A DNA stretch of 64,000 nt from Megalonaias nervosa (GCA_016617855.1 JAECUM010003621.1:1-64000), one strand, 5' to 3'. Positions 24,027 to 36,816 are shown, counted from the first letter of the stretch. The notes: generated by a model not told the origin, from the sequence alone. Numbers and translations are program-made.

Positions 24027-24100
24027 TTAAATATTTTTCCCATCCTCCTGCAGAGCATTCTCATCAAATGCCAATAAGCTGTCCCGCAAAACATGGGAAA
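24027..24100 (-). CDS. Possible exon, minus strand, unidentified
   Basis: Behind an acceptor TTATTTTGCAG (G at 24101) a frame reads SHVLRDSLLAFDENALQEDG and stops at TAA (24029-24027). It looks coding, but no GT donor precedes the stop, so it would be a terminal exon or a broken internal one. Position and strand suggest it belongs to the PDZ gene region. Confidence 0.35.
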
Positions 24101-24337
24101 CTGCAAAATAATTGCAGTAAAGAATTAATTATCAGAACAAATATCTGATATGAACATAATCTACATAACTGGCACTCTTGATTAATGTCAATAAAATTTT
24201 AAATGTAGAGGCCAGTCCTCACTGCGTGATGTAAAAGTGCAAACTGCATGCAAATAAGTGAATTCTTACTGTATACTAGCGTTGTATAAGCAAGTACATG
24301 CTTATACTATTAATAGCCACATGTCAATTAACTTTAC

Positions 24338-24390
24338 TTGCCATCTACTTCCATTTTAGCATGAGGAATAGCTAGACTACCAGCTGTTGC
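24338..24390 (-). CDS. Possible small exon, minus strand
   Basis: Acceptor AACCCAG (G at 24391), frame ATAGSLAIPHAKMEVDG, donor AA/GTAAAG. It does not splice in phase to the block at 24100, so the call is weak. Confidence 0.25.
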
Positions 24391-24670
24391 CTGGGTTGAT
24401 TGATTGTACAGTATTACATTAAAACATGTAAACATATGGAAGCAAGAAGTTGCAAGCTCACAAAGTAAAATGTACAGATAGCAACTTTCATCTAATGGGT
24501 CAGGTCCATAAGAATTAACTGGATATTACATACATTTTGAAGTTGGTTTATTGTTAAGCAATGCAAGAAGCATACATTTGTTCCAGGTATACGGAGGTTA
24601 CAGAAGTTCTCAATAATTCAAATCTATGACCTTCAAGGCAGAGCTGTAAAGTTACTGGGCAAACCCGAAA

Positions 24671-25075
24671 TGTAACCAAATTTCATTGTCTTATTTCCCA
24701 GTCCATTTTAGGAAAAGAGCAGAAAAGGGGTTTAATGACCTGTAACCAAATTTCATTGTCTTATTTCCCAGTCCATTTTAGGAAAAGAGCAGAAAAGGGG
24801 TTTAATGACCTGTAACCAAATTTCATTGTCTTATTTCCCAGTCCATTTTAGGAAAAGAGCAGAAAAGGGGTTTAATGACCTGTAACCAAATTTCGTTGTG
24901 TTATTTCCCAGTCCATTTTAGGAAAAGAGCAGAAAAGGGGTTTAATGACCTGTAACCAAATTTCGTTGTCTTATTTCCCAGTCCATTTTAGGAAAAGAGC
25001 AGAAAAGGGGTTTAATGACCTGTAACCAAATTTCATTGTCTTATTTCCCAGTCCATTTTAGGAAAAGAGCAGAAA
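24671..25075. repeat. 70-bp tandem array, about 5.8 near-identical copies
   Basis: Units start TGTAACCAAATTTCATTGTC at 24671, 24741, 24811, 24881, 24951 and 25021. They differ almost only at TTCATTG versus TTCGTTG (plus one final C/G), so expansion is recent. Confidence 0.95.
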
Positions 25076-25535
25076 ATGACCTTCACCTTAAAACCTTCTC
25101 TGTCATACACAAGATGCCATCAAACTGAGAAGCATAAGTGTGCCATGGTTCATCCCTGTACTTCAAACAGCTTTGACAAAGCAGGAACAAATTAATCCTA
25201 AATTAACATGTGTCCTTAACCTTGACCATACATCCTCAAACATGCAATGCAAACAATCTTCTGGTGACAATATGTAAATAGACCAAGCTTCACCCGTTTA
25301 TCTTAAACAGCTATCAGATTATAAATCTAAATCTAAGACCTAATATATTGACATATGACCTTCACCTTAAGATAGGACCCCCATATGATATGTGACATGC
25401 CTTTTGTGATGATATATGGCTTTTTGTGATGATACATACCAAATTTCATCCCTTCATCTCAAATAACTCTAACATTATAGCACGGAAAAGGAAATTGTAA
25501 CAGAATAATTCTACATACAAACATATTGACAATGG
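25076..25535. repeat. Degenerate long repeats around a TGACCTT core
   Basis: Loose units combine a (T)TGACCTT(C/G)A core with AAGATAGGACC, then ACCAA(G/A)(C/T)TTCATCCCT and CTCAAA(C/T)A(G/A)CTCT. The family resumes at 25805. Confidence 0.65.
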
Positions 25536-25800
25536 CATTGAAAAAAATCAAATACCCAATATGGTACAACATATTGACAATGGCAGTAAAAAAAAATCAA
25601 ATACCCAAATACAAATACCCAATATGGTACAACATATTGACAAAAAAATCAAATACCCAATATGGTACAATATATTGAAAAAAAAATCAAATACTCAATA
25701 TGGTAAAACATATTGACAAAAAAATCAAATGCCCAATATGGTACAACATATTGACAATGGCATTGAAAAAAATCAAATACCCAATATGGTACACACCTGC
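25536..25800. repeat. About 48-bp tandem array, about 6 copies
   Basis: ACATATTGACAATGGCATTG, followed by AAAAAAATCAAATACCCAAT and ATGGT, repeats with deletions inside the longer TGACCTT-type repeat region. Confidence 0.85.
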
Positions 25801-25804
25801 TAAT

Positions 25805-26620
25805 GACATAAATGCATACCAAGCTTCATCCTTTAATCTCAAACATCTCTAAGTGAATAGAATGTAATGGAAAGTATGATGGAAAAGCTATAATATTTAG
25901 CCAAGATCTTGACCTTCAAGAAAGGTACCCCAGGATATGCACAACACATCTTTTAAATATAAGTCCCACTATATATGTGTATACTAAGTTTCATCCCTTA
26001 ACTTCAAAAGGATCAAAGGGAAAGCGAGATGGAAAACTAAACATCTGCAGCCACAACTTTCACCTTCAATATAGAACCCCATTTACGATGTATAAGTATA
26101 TGGAGCTAACACCTTAATCTCGCATTGCTCTGAAGTTACAATTCCCAAAAAGAAAATTCAAATATTAAGATGTGACCTTGATCTTGGCAATAAGAACCTT
26201 CTAGTGACACGAGTTTTATTTAATAATTAATTAATCACAAACAGTTCTATAAATGTAATTATTAGAACAGAAGGGAATGTATATGGAAAACTTACAATAC
26301 TATGTCATAACCTTGACCTTGGCCTTGAAGATAGGACAAACAATGTAGTAAGTGATACACACTGAAGTAATGATAAACAAGCATACTAAGCTTCATCCCT
26401 CTATCTTGTATAGCTCTGTAGATAGATGGATAGATAGTGAAAGATAAACTTAAAATACTGAGTCATAACCTTGACCTTGAAGATATTACCCCCTGTGTAG
26501 TATATGACACACATACAAATTTTCATCACTTAATCTTTAACAGCTTCACAATGTTATGGAGCAAAGGCAAAGTGTGAGAGAAAACTTACACACCAGTGTT
26601 AATGGAACATGGCACAGTTC
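25805..26620. repeat. Degenerate long repeats around a TGACCTT core, continued
   Basis: At least five loose units of roughly 130-150 bp. Each has TTGACCTT near its start and a CTTCATCCCTTTATCT-like segment later. Confidence 0.65.
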
Positions 26621-27250
26621 CCACTATTGAATATAGTAATATTTTGAGACAAGAGTGTGTTTAGAAAAGGACAGATGAACATAATATATTAAAATCTATG
26701 TGAACAGTAAGCTCAGAAGGCATCATAAACATTTCATATCTTGATTTTAATAAAATATTATCATGTAAAACTTAACTAATTTTATAGCAACTTACCAAAA
26801 GATATGAGTTCTATTCAAGGTGCTAGTAAAATGAATCATAACCTTATATTGCACGTAAAACTTTTTTCTCTGTCGAATTCATATATCTTGTAATAATTTG
26901 TCCCCTGCTTCGAGTACGAATTATCAAGTGAATAAAATTCACATTCATAAACAAAAAATACCTACAAATCGGGTAAACTCCTTCACATAGTGGATCACCT
27001 TGTTAATCTTGACTGATGTAGGGCATTCCAGATGTATAACTATACAGCACAGTAAGTACATTAATAATTCAGTTTTTTTTTACAGGTAACATCTTGCGGT
27101 ATTGTCTATTCAGCATTCCCATGTGGCAGAACAAATTTTAAGTATAAAATCTGTGAGTTACACTAAGTATATATTCATTGCATAAAATAATTAAATATTT
27201 TATTGATAAACTTGTTATTCATAAAGAAACCCTTTATTTCAATGTTTGTT
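26620..27250. other. Non-coding stretch
   Basis: No gene or repeat that I can support. Confidence 0.45.
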
Positions 27251-27279
27251 GTTGGAAATGCCATTGATTAAGATGCCCT

Positions 27280-27535
27280 TTTGAGATTTACGTTTTCATC
27301 GCATTCGCGGCATTTCAATCGATTCGATCACATGGCTACGGCACGTGACGGTCTAATTGAGATTTTTCAAAGATTTTCGTACACTTTTTACCAGGACTGG
27401 TTTCAAACATACCAAAGCATTCGATTCCTAGTTAACCTTACCAGTACCAGTCGAATTCCAAAATGGCTGTCGGCTCCAAGGTAAACAAAGTCGATGTCGG
27501 CGGTGTAATTGGACACAGCTAAATAGGTTGTCATC
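27280..27535 (+). promoter_or_regulatory. Putative promoter and 5' UTR of the LRR gene
   Basis: This segment is clearly richer in CpG than its flanks (TCGCATTCGCGG, TCGATTCGATC, GTCGGCGG). It contains a CACGTGAC E-box at about 27342 and a YY1-like AAAATGGCTG at about 27460, close to where transcription would start. There is no convincing TATA box. A short upstream ORF lies at 27463-27522. The transcription start is not determined. Confidence 0.5.
27463..27522 (+). CDS. Upstream ORF, 19 codons
   Basis: ATG GCT GTC opens MAVGSKVNKVDVGGVIGHS and stops 13 bp before the main ATG at 27536. Its sixth codon is followed by GTAAAC, so it could alternatively be a tiny alternative first exon. Significance depends on where transcription starts. 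Confidence 0.35.
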   Translation: MAVGSKVNKVDVGGVIGHS

Positions 27536-27648
27536 ATGGAAGGGCGAGTAAAGACAAGAGTTGGGAGATCCGTGCCAAGTACTTTCGGACGTCAAGTAGG
27601 AGTTTTACCAGTAGGCCATTCAAGACAAGGAATTAATCAAAGAACAAG
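27536..27648 (+). CDS. LRR protein exon 1
   Basis: Codes residues 1-37 plus two bases of codon 38: MEGRVKTRVGRS, then FGRQVGVLPVGHSRQ and GINQRT. The segment is strongly basic (Arg/Lys/Gln). The ATG is the first in frame after the CpG-rich promoter and has a purine at -3 (ATC ATG G). The donor is AACAAG/GTGAGT. The split AG + C gives Ser38 with exon 2, and that exact phase match supports both exons. Confidence 0.8.
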
Positions 27649-29439
27649 GTGAGTAAAAAAGTCTTCTTTCGACGCATCGCTCCTGACAACTCTACACCAG
27701 GTGTTATGCGCTTTCATATGAATTCTGCTGAAGTACTTCCAGATCTTTTTCTGCTGCAAGATAACAACCATACGAAGGAATAAAGGAAAAAATAATTGCA
27801 AAATGAAATAGTGTACAGTGCCGATTATCCAGTAATACGTTTTCGAGGATCATGTTTCTGAGGATTACCTATTTCCGAGGGCAGATACATCCAAATTTAT
27901 TTAAATTATGCCGCATTACGAACCAAATACACGGAGATAATCCTCATATGTAACAAATGGCATCATCATAACAATGAAAGATATGAGATTTTGGACATGT
28001 CTTCTGGACATTATGCACATAAAGTAAAATTATTAATCTCTTTTAAGATAAAACTGACCACAGATACCCTTCTTGTATGTCGGTAAAAAACTTATTAGAG
28101 CTTATGTTGAATTTTTTGTTTCAAATCATGCCAATGTTAAACAAATTTATATCATCTCATCTTCTTTTCTTATTAGGCTATATGCATACAGAATATGATA
28201 AATTGCCAATAATGGCTGCAAATGTTAAAATATGACCAGTTTCCGGAATACTGAAATCAGGTTTGAAAACTGCCATTTTTTGTGGTTAATTGATATGTTT
28301 GGACGTATTTTCATCATATTAGTAACAAATACAACCCAGAAAACAGTGGCACTGGAAGTGCTGTATAGTCTTCACCATTATCTTAATGTTTTTGGCATAT
28401 TCCTAATTATGGGGAAAAAAAACAAACAATAAAATGAGTAAATGTTTGTGTGATCCACCATTTCTTGCAAAAAATATTAGTAAATGTTTATATAGGCCAC
28501 TATTTATTGTTAGTAACCATGTGATTGGACTAATTTAACCTTGTTAATTCTTTAGATTTATATTTATTCTTTAAAATTATACTGCAGAGCAATGATGCTT
28601 ACTTGGCACCTGCAGACCAAGAAACTCCAAAAGGTTAGAAGCCAAAGAGGCTCAGTAATTAAGAAGTTGGACATCTGCCCATGAATATAAGTCCCACTAT
28701 CACACCACAGTCATAACAGAAATTGGTCTATTTTTTACTCTTCTGGTCATAAAGTAACAAAGCAGCAAAACTATCAAAAGTTTTGGGAAACTTAACAAAT
28801 AACTAATTCTCTAAGTTATGAAATGAAAATTTAAGAGGAACTTACAGTATTACAAATTAAATCCAAAAATAATCATGTAAGTTTCTAAGTCAAGAAGAAT
28901 AGAGCGGTCCAAATGAATTCCTGGTTTTGAATGTGTTGATGTACCAATATCCTTGAATGTGCTGAAATGCCAACAGTATTGATGTATCACAATGGCATTG
29001 TCCAAACTCCTTTGAATGAATTCACACAAATCCTGAAATGTTGCTTTAACACACATTGCCACATGAACACTTTGTAGTTCCAATACATAATTTTAAATTA
29101 AATGAGTGTCAAATTAAATCTAAACACAACATTAAACACATTTGCAGACTGATATTAAAAGAAGAATAATACTTGTAAACAGGAATTTGAATCAAAATAA
29201 TTGTTTGACACTGTCCTTATATACATCTCCACAACTCAGTTATGACTCTTGAGTCGCAATATCTCTTATATGACTTATGTCACAACACAACCTACCTGAC
29301 TTAATCATCTAGTGAGAAATTACCCCAAACTTGTCAACAGGTTTAATATTAAGGCCTAGTTTAAAACTAGCAAACACCTGTTTATAGTTCATTGCAATCT
29401 ACAGTCATGGATCAAAAGTTAAAGACACAATATAGATAT

Positions 29440-30180
29440 ACATGACACCAATATGTCTGTCACACCATCCATATTGAAAATCTTTTTATTGATATCTCTT
29501 CTGAGTGGATGATTATATCAGCATGAGGTTTTCTCTAAAAAAACTTATTATAATGTGTAGATGGTCCTGAATGAAAATGGTGCTGGTTTTACATTTACTA
29601 TTGCCATCTGATATTGCCACCATGGCAGCAATCTTAGAATATTGTTTTGGCTGCTCCTTCGGAACAGGAAGTCATATTGATATGGTGTTCCTGTGTCTAG
29701 CTGGTACTAATGAAAATGTGGTCAGTCAGACTGCCAGTATGGCGTCCATTGTGAAAATCTTTTTATTGCTACTTCTCCTGGATGGATGGACTTCTTCTTG
29801 TGTGATGTCTGGTTGGACCTGAATGAAAATCGTGCCAATCTTACATCCAATATGGACATAATTGCCACCATATTGAAACTATTGTTATGGCTACTTCTCC
29901 TGAATGGTAAGTCATATTAATAAGGGGTTTTCACCAGAAGGCTTGTTATTTTGTTATGTCAGTCCCAAATGAAAATCTAGTGATCTTGCATTCAGTATGG
30001 CCACCATGAAAACCATCTTGTTAAACTGCATTAGAAATTCCTGAGTTGATTGTCATATTGACATGTGGTTTTAACCAAAGGACTTCTTATCTTGTTTAGT
30101 TTGTACTAAATGAAAAGGGTGCTGGTTTTCCAGCTAGTATGTCCATCATGGTGGCCATCTTGAAAATCTTGTTACAGCTC
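29440..30180. repeat. Degenerate about 180-bp repeats
   Basis: Units share CTGAATGAAAATGGTGC, a CCAATATGGCCACCAT-like run, TTGAAAATCTTTTTATTG and CTTCTCCTGGATGG. About four copies are strongly diverged. Confidence 0.65.
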
Positions 30181-30300
30181 AGGTTTCTCCGAGATGGTTT
30201 CAGCATTGTCAGGGTTTTGCCAGGTTCTGCTGCCACCATTCATATTGGCTGCCATGTATAGCCCATCGATGCTAACAATATCATTAAACTTATAAAACCA
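30176..30300 (+). mobile_element. SINE 3' fragment
   Basis: GGGTTTTGCCAGGTTCTGC, then GGCTGCCATGTATAGCCCAT and ATATCATTAAAC match the 3' half of the SINE at 40377-40627 (CCAGGTTT, GGCCTTCATGTATAGCC, ATGACATTAAACCC). The tRNA-like head is missing. Confidence 0.6.
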
Positions 30301-32300
30301 CAAAGCATTTTCTGTGGAGTAATGCTAGTAATGTATTGTTTTCCTGGGTTCAGATATTTTCATGGACATTTCCTCATCTTTCCGTGCCCTGATCCTGCCT
30401 ATATGGTTTTAGGACTAGGACTGTAGGACCGTAGAAGTTTTAAAAATATATTTTTTGGGGTTACATTTAAACCCTTAGCCCTTCTACCAGGGATGTTGGG
30501 AAAGTATTATAAATGTTGGCACAGTCTACACCCATATACATTTAGTATTATCATTGACCTAATGTAACAAGATAACTGAGTTAGGATTTCGGATTTACAA
30601 CAGAACACTTTTGATGGTGATACAAATACAATGTTTATTGATGTATGATTTGAATGAAAAAGAATATTGATTAATACGTGCATGTATAAGATCCAAATAT
30701 TGGACACATTAACATAAATACGCATGAACCTAAAAATGCAACAAATATAAATACAAATAAATGACCTTACACAGGACAAGGACAGTGGTGAACAATTCAC
30801 AGTAATTTCACATGATGAAAAGAATGACAGTTTTACTCAATAGTAAAAATGATGTATTCACTCAGCTAGTGAAAAATGAGATATTTTTTTACTCAAATAG
30901 TAAAATGATGAATTGATTGGATAGATATCATACAAAAATATCTTTACACTCCCAAAACAATGGGTATAACAAAACCCCAAAATTAGCCCACGGCTAAAAG
31001 ATTACATGCATGGAGTAACACAAAACACTCCCATCAATATCACACTTGGCTACCAGTCACACCAGTCAATCAAGCAAATATTATAGGTAGTCACCGACCA
31101 CCATTCAATTCCTTGGTCAATCAAGCAATCAGCACCCACCAATCCGGTCTGCAACGCCCAATCACCTGCTACTCGACCAGCAACACTGTTAACTCAGCTC
31201 TTATGGCTGCTATGGTTAATGTATATGGTTAGCTCTTTAGCTGGTACCACATCGACCACAATCACCATGGATCACTCTGGTCACTCTGGTCAGCTGAAAA
31301 TACATCTAACACTGTGTACTACTCATGACACGGCATACAGGATAAAACGTAATGACGTTATATACAGTAAGTTGTACAAATCACATTATCGGTACAATAG
31401 TACAAAACAATAAACAGGTTCAGAAGTGAACATGTGTCCAATAAGATTCCTATGGTGCTAAACATTTCTTAATAAAATGCAACTTTATATTGCTAATAAA
31501 AATTTCTTGCTAAGTCACAAACAAGAATAGAAAATATTGCATTATACCACGCAAGCCAAAGCTACATAGAAAATGTACAAAAATAAACGTAGTGGTACAA
31601 TAGCTGTAACTTACAATATACAAGTGAAGATATCACTTTACGGTGAGGCATTTATATACATACGATGTAGCCGTGCTAGATGTAAATCAGTTTTTCCCAT
31701 CGAGAGCACTTCGCACGTGCAGCAGGGATGAACTGAACTCATTATTTTGAAATATTGTACAATATACAAAAATCACCTTCTGGTATCGTTGTACACAAAA
31801 AATGAAACCAGAGTACATGCTTTTAATAAATTGAGGGATTTATACAATTCCTTGACACCCAAGTTTTAATTAGTTCAAGCCTAAGTGGTACAGGAGTTAA
31901 GGGATATTACACACCTATGTATGGACTTGGTACATTTGTTAAAGGTAATCTCAGTGCATAAACTTGATTTTAATCATGTGGTTAAATAAATAAAATTTAT
32001 GAATCAGTGACACCAAAATTAGGCACCTGCATGGCATATGTGTAATTTTAGCTACATATGAGACTTCCTTGATGTTTATGATTGAAAACAGTAATGCTCT
32101 ACACGTGAATACATTTGACTTGGAATTTTAAGAAAATATTTTTTTGTATATTGGTCAACTTTTGGCAAAATTATGAGACAGTTCAAAAGATACAAAAATT
32201 TCCCAGGCTGTAGTCATGTCTAACTTCCCACAAAATACTGAGAAATTTTGAATTGAATTTTGTTGATCTTTCTTCAGTGATTTTTTATTTACTTCTTTAG

Positions 32301-32769
32301 CATGCAGAACAAGAAGAATATAACACCAAGTAGCAGCTCTTCACCTGTTTCACAGAGCAAACCTGTGAGCACTTCTTCTGGTAATTCTTTACCTAAAGGT
32401 GGCGATGACGATAATGAAGCAAATGATGAATGGCAGGAACAAAACATTCACTTCATGAACATTCCTGGTTCTCATGGCACAGGCAGCACTGCTATTCCCA
32501 GTTTTCGAAGTACAGATAGCACAAAGATTTCCAGTTCACGAAGTACAAGTAGCACAGCAATACCCAGTTTTAGGAATGCTGGTAGTTCTTCAGCTTCAGT
32601 TCGCCAAGACAGATCAAAAAAGTCTGCACTAGGAAGCTCCAGAGCATCCCGGAACAGCCAGACTCAATCCCAGGCATCTATACTTGAGTCACCAAGTAAC
32701 ACAAGTTCTCCAAGAGATGAGGAAATTACACCAAGAAAACCTTTCAAGACCATTGATTGGGAAGAAATT
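32301..32769 (+). CDS. LRR protein exon 2, Ser-rich disordered region
   Basis: Codes residues 38-194. It is rich in Ser, Thr and polar residues, with an acidic patch (GGDDDNEANDEW) near residues 70-81. Near residues 99-131 there is an internal repeat: GSTAIPSFRST, DSTKISSSRST, SSTAIPSFRNA. SPRDEEITPRKPF supplies likely proline-directed phosphosites, and a conserved-looking IDWEEI closes the exon. The donor is ATT/GTAAGA in phase 0. It is by far the largest exon found and carries no known domain; I infer a flexible, phosphorylatable tail ahead of the LRRs. Confidence 0.85.
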
Positions 32770-33084
32770 GTAAGATATCAAATTATTAATGTTTGGCATT
32801 TTGAGTTGCTACATCACTTGACTTTGTATCATGTGTGCTTATCTGTTATCATCTCAGTCAATTTATTATTTTTAGTCAATATTTGTCATATTCTGATACC
32901 TGCTGGAACAGTATGAAGACTGGCACTGATGTTAGTGACATGACCATGCTCCTTTTGAAGAATTCCATAGCTTCCATCCATTGTTGAATGAAGTTCTACT
33001 GCTTTGACTCTGTATAGTAATCATGATTTTTGATTACATGATGGCCAGTCCATCCTTCCATCTGGCAACTGAAGTTTTAATGGA

Positions 33085-33960
33085 TTGCCTTGAAATTGAT
33101 AAATACCTTGGTCATCACCGAAGATGTGTATGTTGACAAATCAATTTGCTCCTGCAGTTTTAGGTAATGCCCTTTTTGTCTTGTAGCAGTGTATGTCACA
33201 ATCTTGTTAGTGAAGCTAGTCCCACAGTTTCTGATTAATTGCATTGAAACTTGTTAAATAATATGATCATCACATGAAGATGTGCATATTGACAAATCAC
33301 TTTGCTCCCACAAATTTTGATCAAGTTATTGCCATTTTTGTATTGTTGCAGTGTCTGACACGTTTGTATTGTTGCAGTGTCCAACACTTTTGTATTGTTG
33401 CAGTGTCTTACACTATCTCATTAGTGCAATTAGCCCTGCATCCTTCTTGGATTGCCATAAAACCTGGCAAATTTTATGGTCAAGACCTGAAGATACTCGT
33501 ATCAACAAACCACTGTATTGGGGAATATTTTTTGTAAGAGTTATTGCCCTTTTTGTCCTGGTGCTTAATGCAGTGTATGACAGTATCATTATCATTTTTT
33601 GATGAATTGCAGTAAAACTTGGTAAATTTTATGCTTATGACCTGCAGATGCTCATATTGACCAATTGCTTTGCTTCCACACTTTCTGTTAGAGTTATTGT
33701 CCTTTTTATCTTGCAGCTTAATGATTTAATCTCATTAACACAACTAATCTCGATTATTATCTTGCATTTTTATTATGAATTGCTGTGCAATTCAGTCATA
33801 TTATGGTCATCATGATAAAATGCACCTTTTACCAAATCCTTTGTTCCCTTGACTTTTTAAAGAGCTATTGCCATTTTTACTCACATCTGTATGCAATGTA
33901 TGGCAGAATTTTGTGCATTCTGTTGCAATTTGTAGTGGATCACTGTGATACATTTATGTG
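33085..33960. repeat. Degenerate about 150-160-bp repeats
   Basis: Units share GAAACTTG(G)TAAAT(T)TTATG, GAAGATG(T/C)(G/T)CATATTGA, CAAATCACTTTGCTCCCACA and TTATTGCC(C/A)TTTTTGT. About five units, with a local triplication of TTTGTATTGTTGCAGTGTC at about 33338-33410. Confidence 0.7.
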
Positions 33961-34399
33961 AGCAAATTGTTCAACATTCCTGTTATTTGATTTTGAATGG
34001 ATAGTTCCTTATAACCAGCACAACTTGGCAACATTTGTAATGCCATTCATGATGTAATAACTTCTTCATAACTTTGGAGGTTATGCTTCTTTTGCTCACA
34101 TGGAATCATTACATTTAGTCAATAAAGTTTTCAGTAGGGTTGCAACCATTTAAGATATTTTGACAACTTTTATTTTTTAAAAATGTTTTGCCATTAAGTA
34201 TTTTGATTCGGTAAGGATTCAAAATTTGGCCAAATTCACAGTTGGCTTCCTGTTCTGAGTCTCTTTTAAAATAACACCTCCTGAGAAAATGGCAAAAGAA
34301 TTTGACCATTTCAAAAGGAATCTTTCTGGCATAAAGGATTATCAGTTTTGTACCAATGATGCCCATCTACCATCAAATGTGTTACTAAACAATAGCAAG

Positions 34400-34700
34400 A
34401 AAACTTAGATGACATTTTCTCAATAACTGCTGGTTAGAATTTTTAAAAAATGACCAAGAGTATGCTGACATAAAGAGCTTTCAGATTTTTAAAAAATGGT
34501 GCTGATTCACCATCATTATATAGCTGTCATTGCTAACAATAGTATCCTTTTAAACATGTTTTTCTTAAAAGCTGATTAACAGAACTTGACCAAATTTAAC
34601 AGAAGACATTATGATATTTAGGGCTTTTAATTTTGTTCAAATGATGCTGATTTGTCATCAGATGTGGCAATTATTACTAAAAGAGATGAATTCAATAATG
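34400..34700. repeat. Dispersed intronic repeat (copy 1)
   Basis: Contains CAGAACTTGACCAAATTTAA, AATGATGCTGATTTGTCATC and AGATGTGGCAATTATTACTA. The same unit recurs at about 38880-39130 and 45190-45450. Confidence 0.65.
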
Positions 34701-36199
34701 AACCAGATCGAAGCATATCAGTTAGGTGATCTTGCATCTGATGACTGAGTTGTTGTCAAAGTGTAGGCTGTATTTGTAATCTTATTTTGATCAAACTTAG
34801 GATATAGGCTTATTTTTTCAAGGTCATGGACAACTTTGATAATTAGATGATCTTGCATTTGAATGGCTGAGCTTGTGACCACTCTGGAGACCTTATTTCT
34901 GATCAGATTTTGATCAGACTTGGAATGTATGCTTTTATTTCTGTTTAGAAAATGTATAGGTGTTTCACTGGTCAGTATAGGCTATTGTATCGAAGTTACA
35001 TGCAGTGTACATAAGATGGTTTATGAAAATCACATGATATATTTATGTGTTATATAAATAGTGTAAATGGTACCATCATAAATATACAGGAAATGGCCAC
35101 TTCCATTCTAATGATTTGAAATGCTTAAGTCAGGGTTTGTAACCAGTGGGACATGTGCCATCCTGTTGCATTCTTAGAGATTTTGTGTGGCACCCAAGTT
35201 CATATAAAAAATTAGATAATTAAGATAGTGGCACTCAAGGAGAATTTAAAATATTTGGCATTGAAAAGTAGCACTTAGTGGAAAAACAATGCTGACCCAT
35301 GGTATAAATTGACTACCTTTTTGAATTTTTAAAATTTTTTCAGATATGCTCAACATAATTTAGGCAAATATAAATATTATATCGTGACATTGCAGCAATA
35401 ATACATTAACAGAACGTATGTCTAGAATATATAATCTGCTTAGTCAATATGGCAAAATGATTTACCTCCCATTAAGAAGAGTCCCTGAAAATACCTAGAA
35501 AGCAGATAAAAAGACTGCAAATATACTGTATAGTTATATTTCTGAGAAAAAACAACCTGCATGCTTTGAAACTTTTAATGATGCAAGATTGGCAAATATT
35601 GAAAGCCATTTTTACCTGTGTGCTTGCGGAAGTCACGTAATAAATATTAAATTCCTGAACTTTTTAGAATGTTGGCAGATAATTAGAAAACTTTCAATAC
35701 AAAGTTTGATTATATATCTAAACATGCAACCAAGATATTGAAACAATAGTATTATTATTGATGCTGAGTACTAGTGATGTTGAATACTATTGATGCTGAA
35801 TACTAGTGATGCTGAATTTCATAATGCAAATAATTGTTTCAAAACTGTTGGCTGTGCTGAAATCAGTCAGTACCACTCTAGCTACCATATTGCAGATCAA
35901 GCTATGAGAAAACTAAGTAAATAGGTTTGTATCCAGATTTTGGATAAGTTCATGTATGATTTTTTCCTATGTATATTAATTATGCATTTGTATTTGGAAA
36001 GAAATTTTATCAGACTATGATAAAATAGGTAAAATCAGCATGATATAAAGTTTAGGAGACAGTTTGCATTGGGTTCTGCTCTTACTGCACTAAACGAAAT
36101 TGCTTAGTGAAACAGTTAGCTATTAATTTATGTAAGCCAGGTGAGCAAAATAAGGCACACTAAGATCATTTCCTAAAGTTCTGGTTAAAGGTTTTCATT

Positions 36200-36511
36200 G
36201 TTTTAAATACATTTTTCCAGGACCTGGATTGATTCTGATCGTACTTGGCATGAACCATTATGAATGTATGATAATTCATTCTCTGCTGTTTGTTTGCCCC
36301 TTTGACCTTAGAGGTCAAGGTAACAGCAATAGAGACTTTGTAATATGGCTTTGCCTAAATTGTCTTAATTTACTTAGATCTCCTAAATCCCATCATGGAT
36401 TTTGTTTAACTTCAGACAAATTGTTATGAAGTCAAGAAAATTCATTCAGCAGTATGCTAGCTTGCCCTTTTGACCATGGGTAACAGTCATAAACACTGTG
36501 CATTTCAGTTT
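36200..36511. repeat. TGACCTTGG-type degenerate repeat, left of the SINE
   Basis: Units run AAGGTTTTCATT, ...AATTCATTCT, TTTGACC(T/A)T(A/G)G(G), GTAACAG(C/T)(A/C)ATA. The series resumes after the SINE at 36910-37215. Confidence 0.6.
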
Positions 36512-36816
36512 TGACCGCTCTGCCTAGTGGTTAGAGCATCCACCTCGGATGCGGGAGATCATGGTTTTGATCCCCGACCAAGTCATACCAAAGACTTATA
36601 AAAATGGTACTAACAGCTGCCTCACTTGGCGCTCAGCATTAAGAGGTTAGTGTTAGGACTGGTCGGCCTGGTGTCAGGATAATGTGACTGGGTGGGACAT
36701 CATGCTACATGTCAGCGGCATGATGCCCCAGTGCTAGACATCACTATAAACTGCCACACTTCAGACATCGTAGCGATATAACTGAAAAATCGTTAAAGCT
36801 ACGTTCAAAATCCAAA

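Larger units (their letters stand above)
27649..32300 (+). other. LRR gene intron 1
   Basis: About 4.65 kb. It holds degenerate roughly 180-bp repeats (29440-30180), a SINE 3' fragment (30176-30300) and otherwise unassigned AT-rich DNA. 31040-31300 is a higher-complexity block with repeated CAATCAAGCAA and CACTCTGGT motifs of unknown origin. It ends in TTTATTTACTTCTTTAG. Confidence 0.75.

Noticed and set aside
36512..36600. Functional tRNA gene
   Set aside because: A/B boxes are present, but no complete cloverleaf or anticodon arm forms, and the unit continues as a SINE body.
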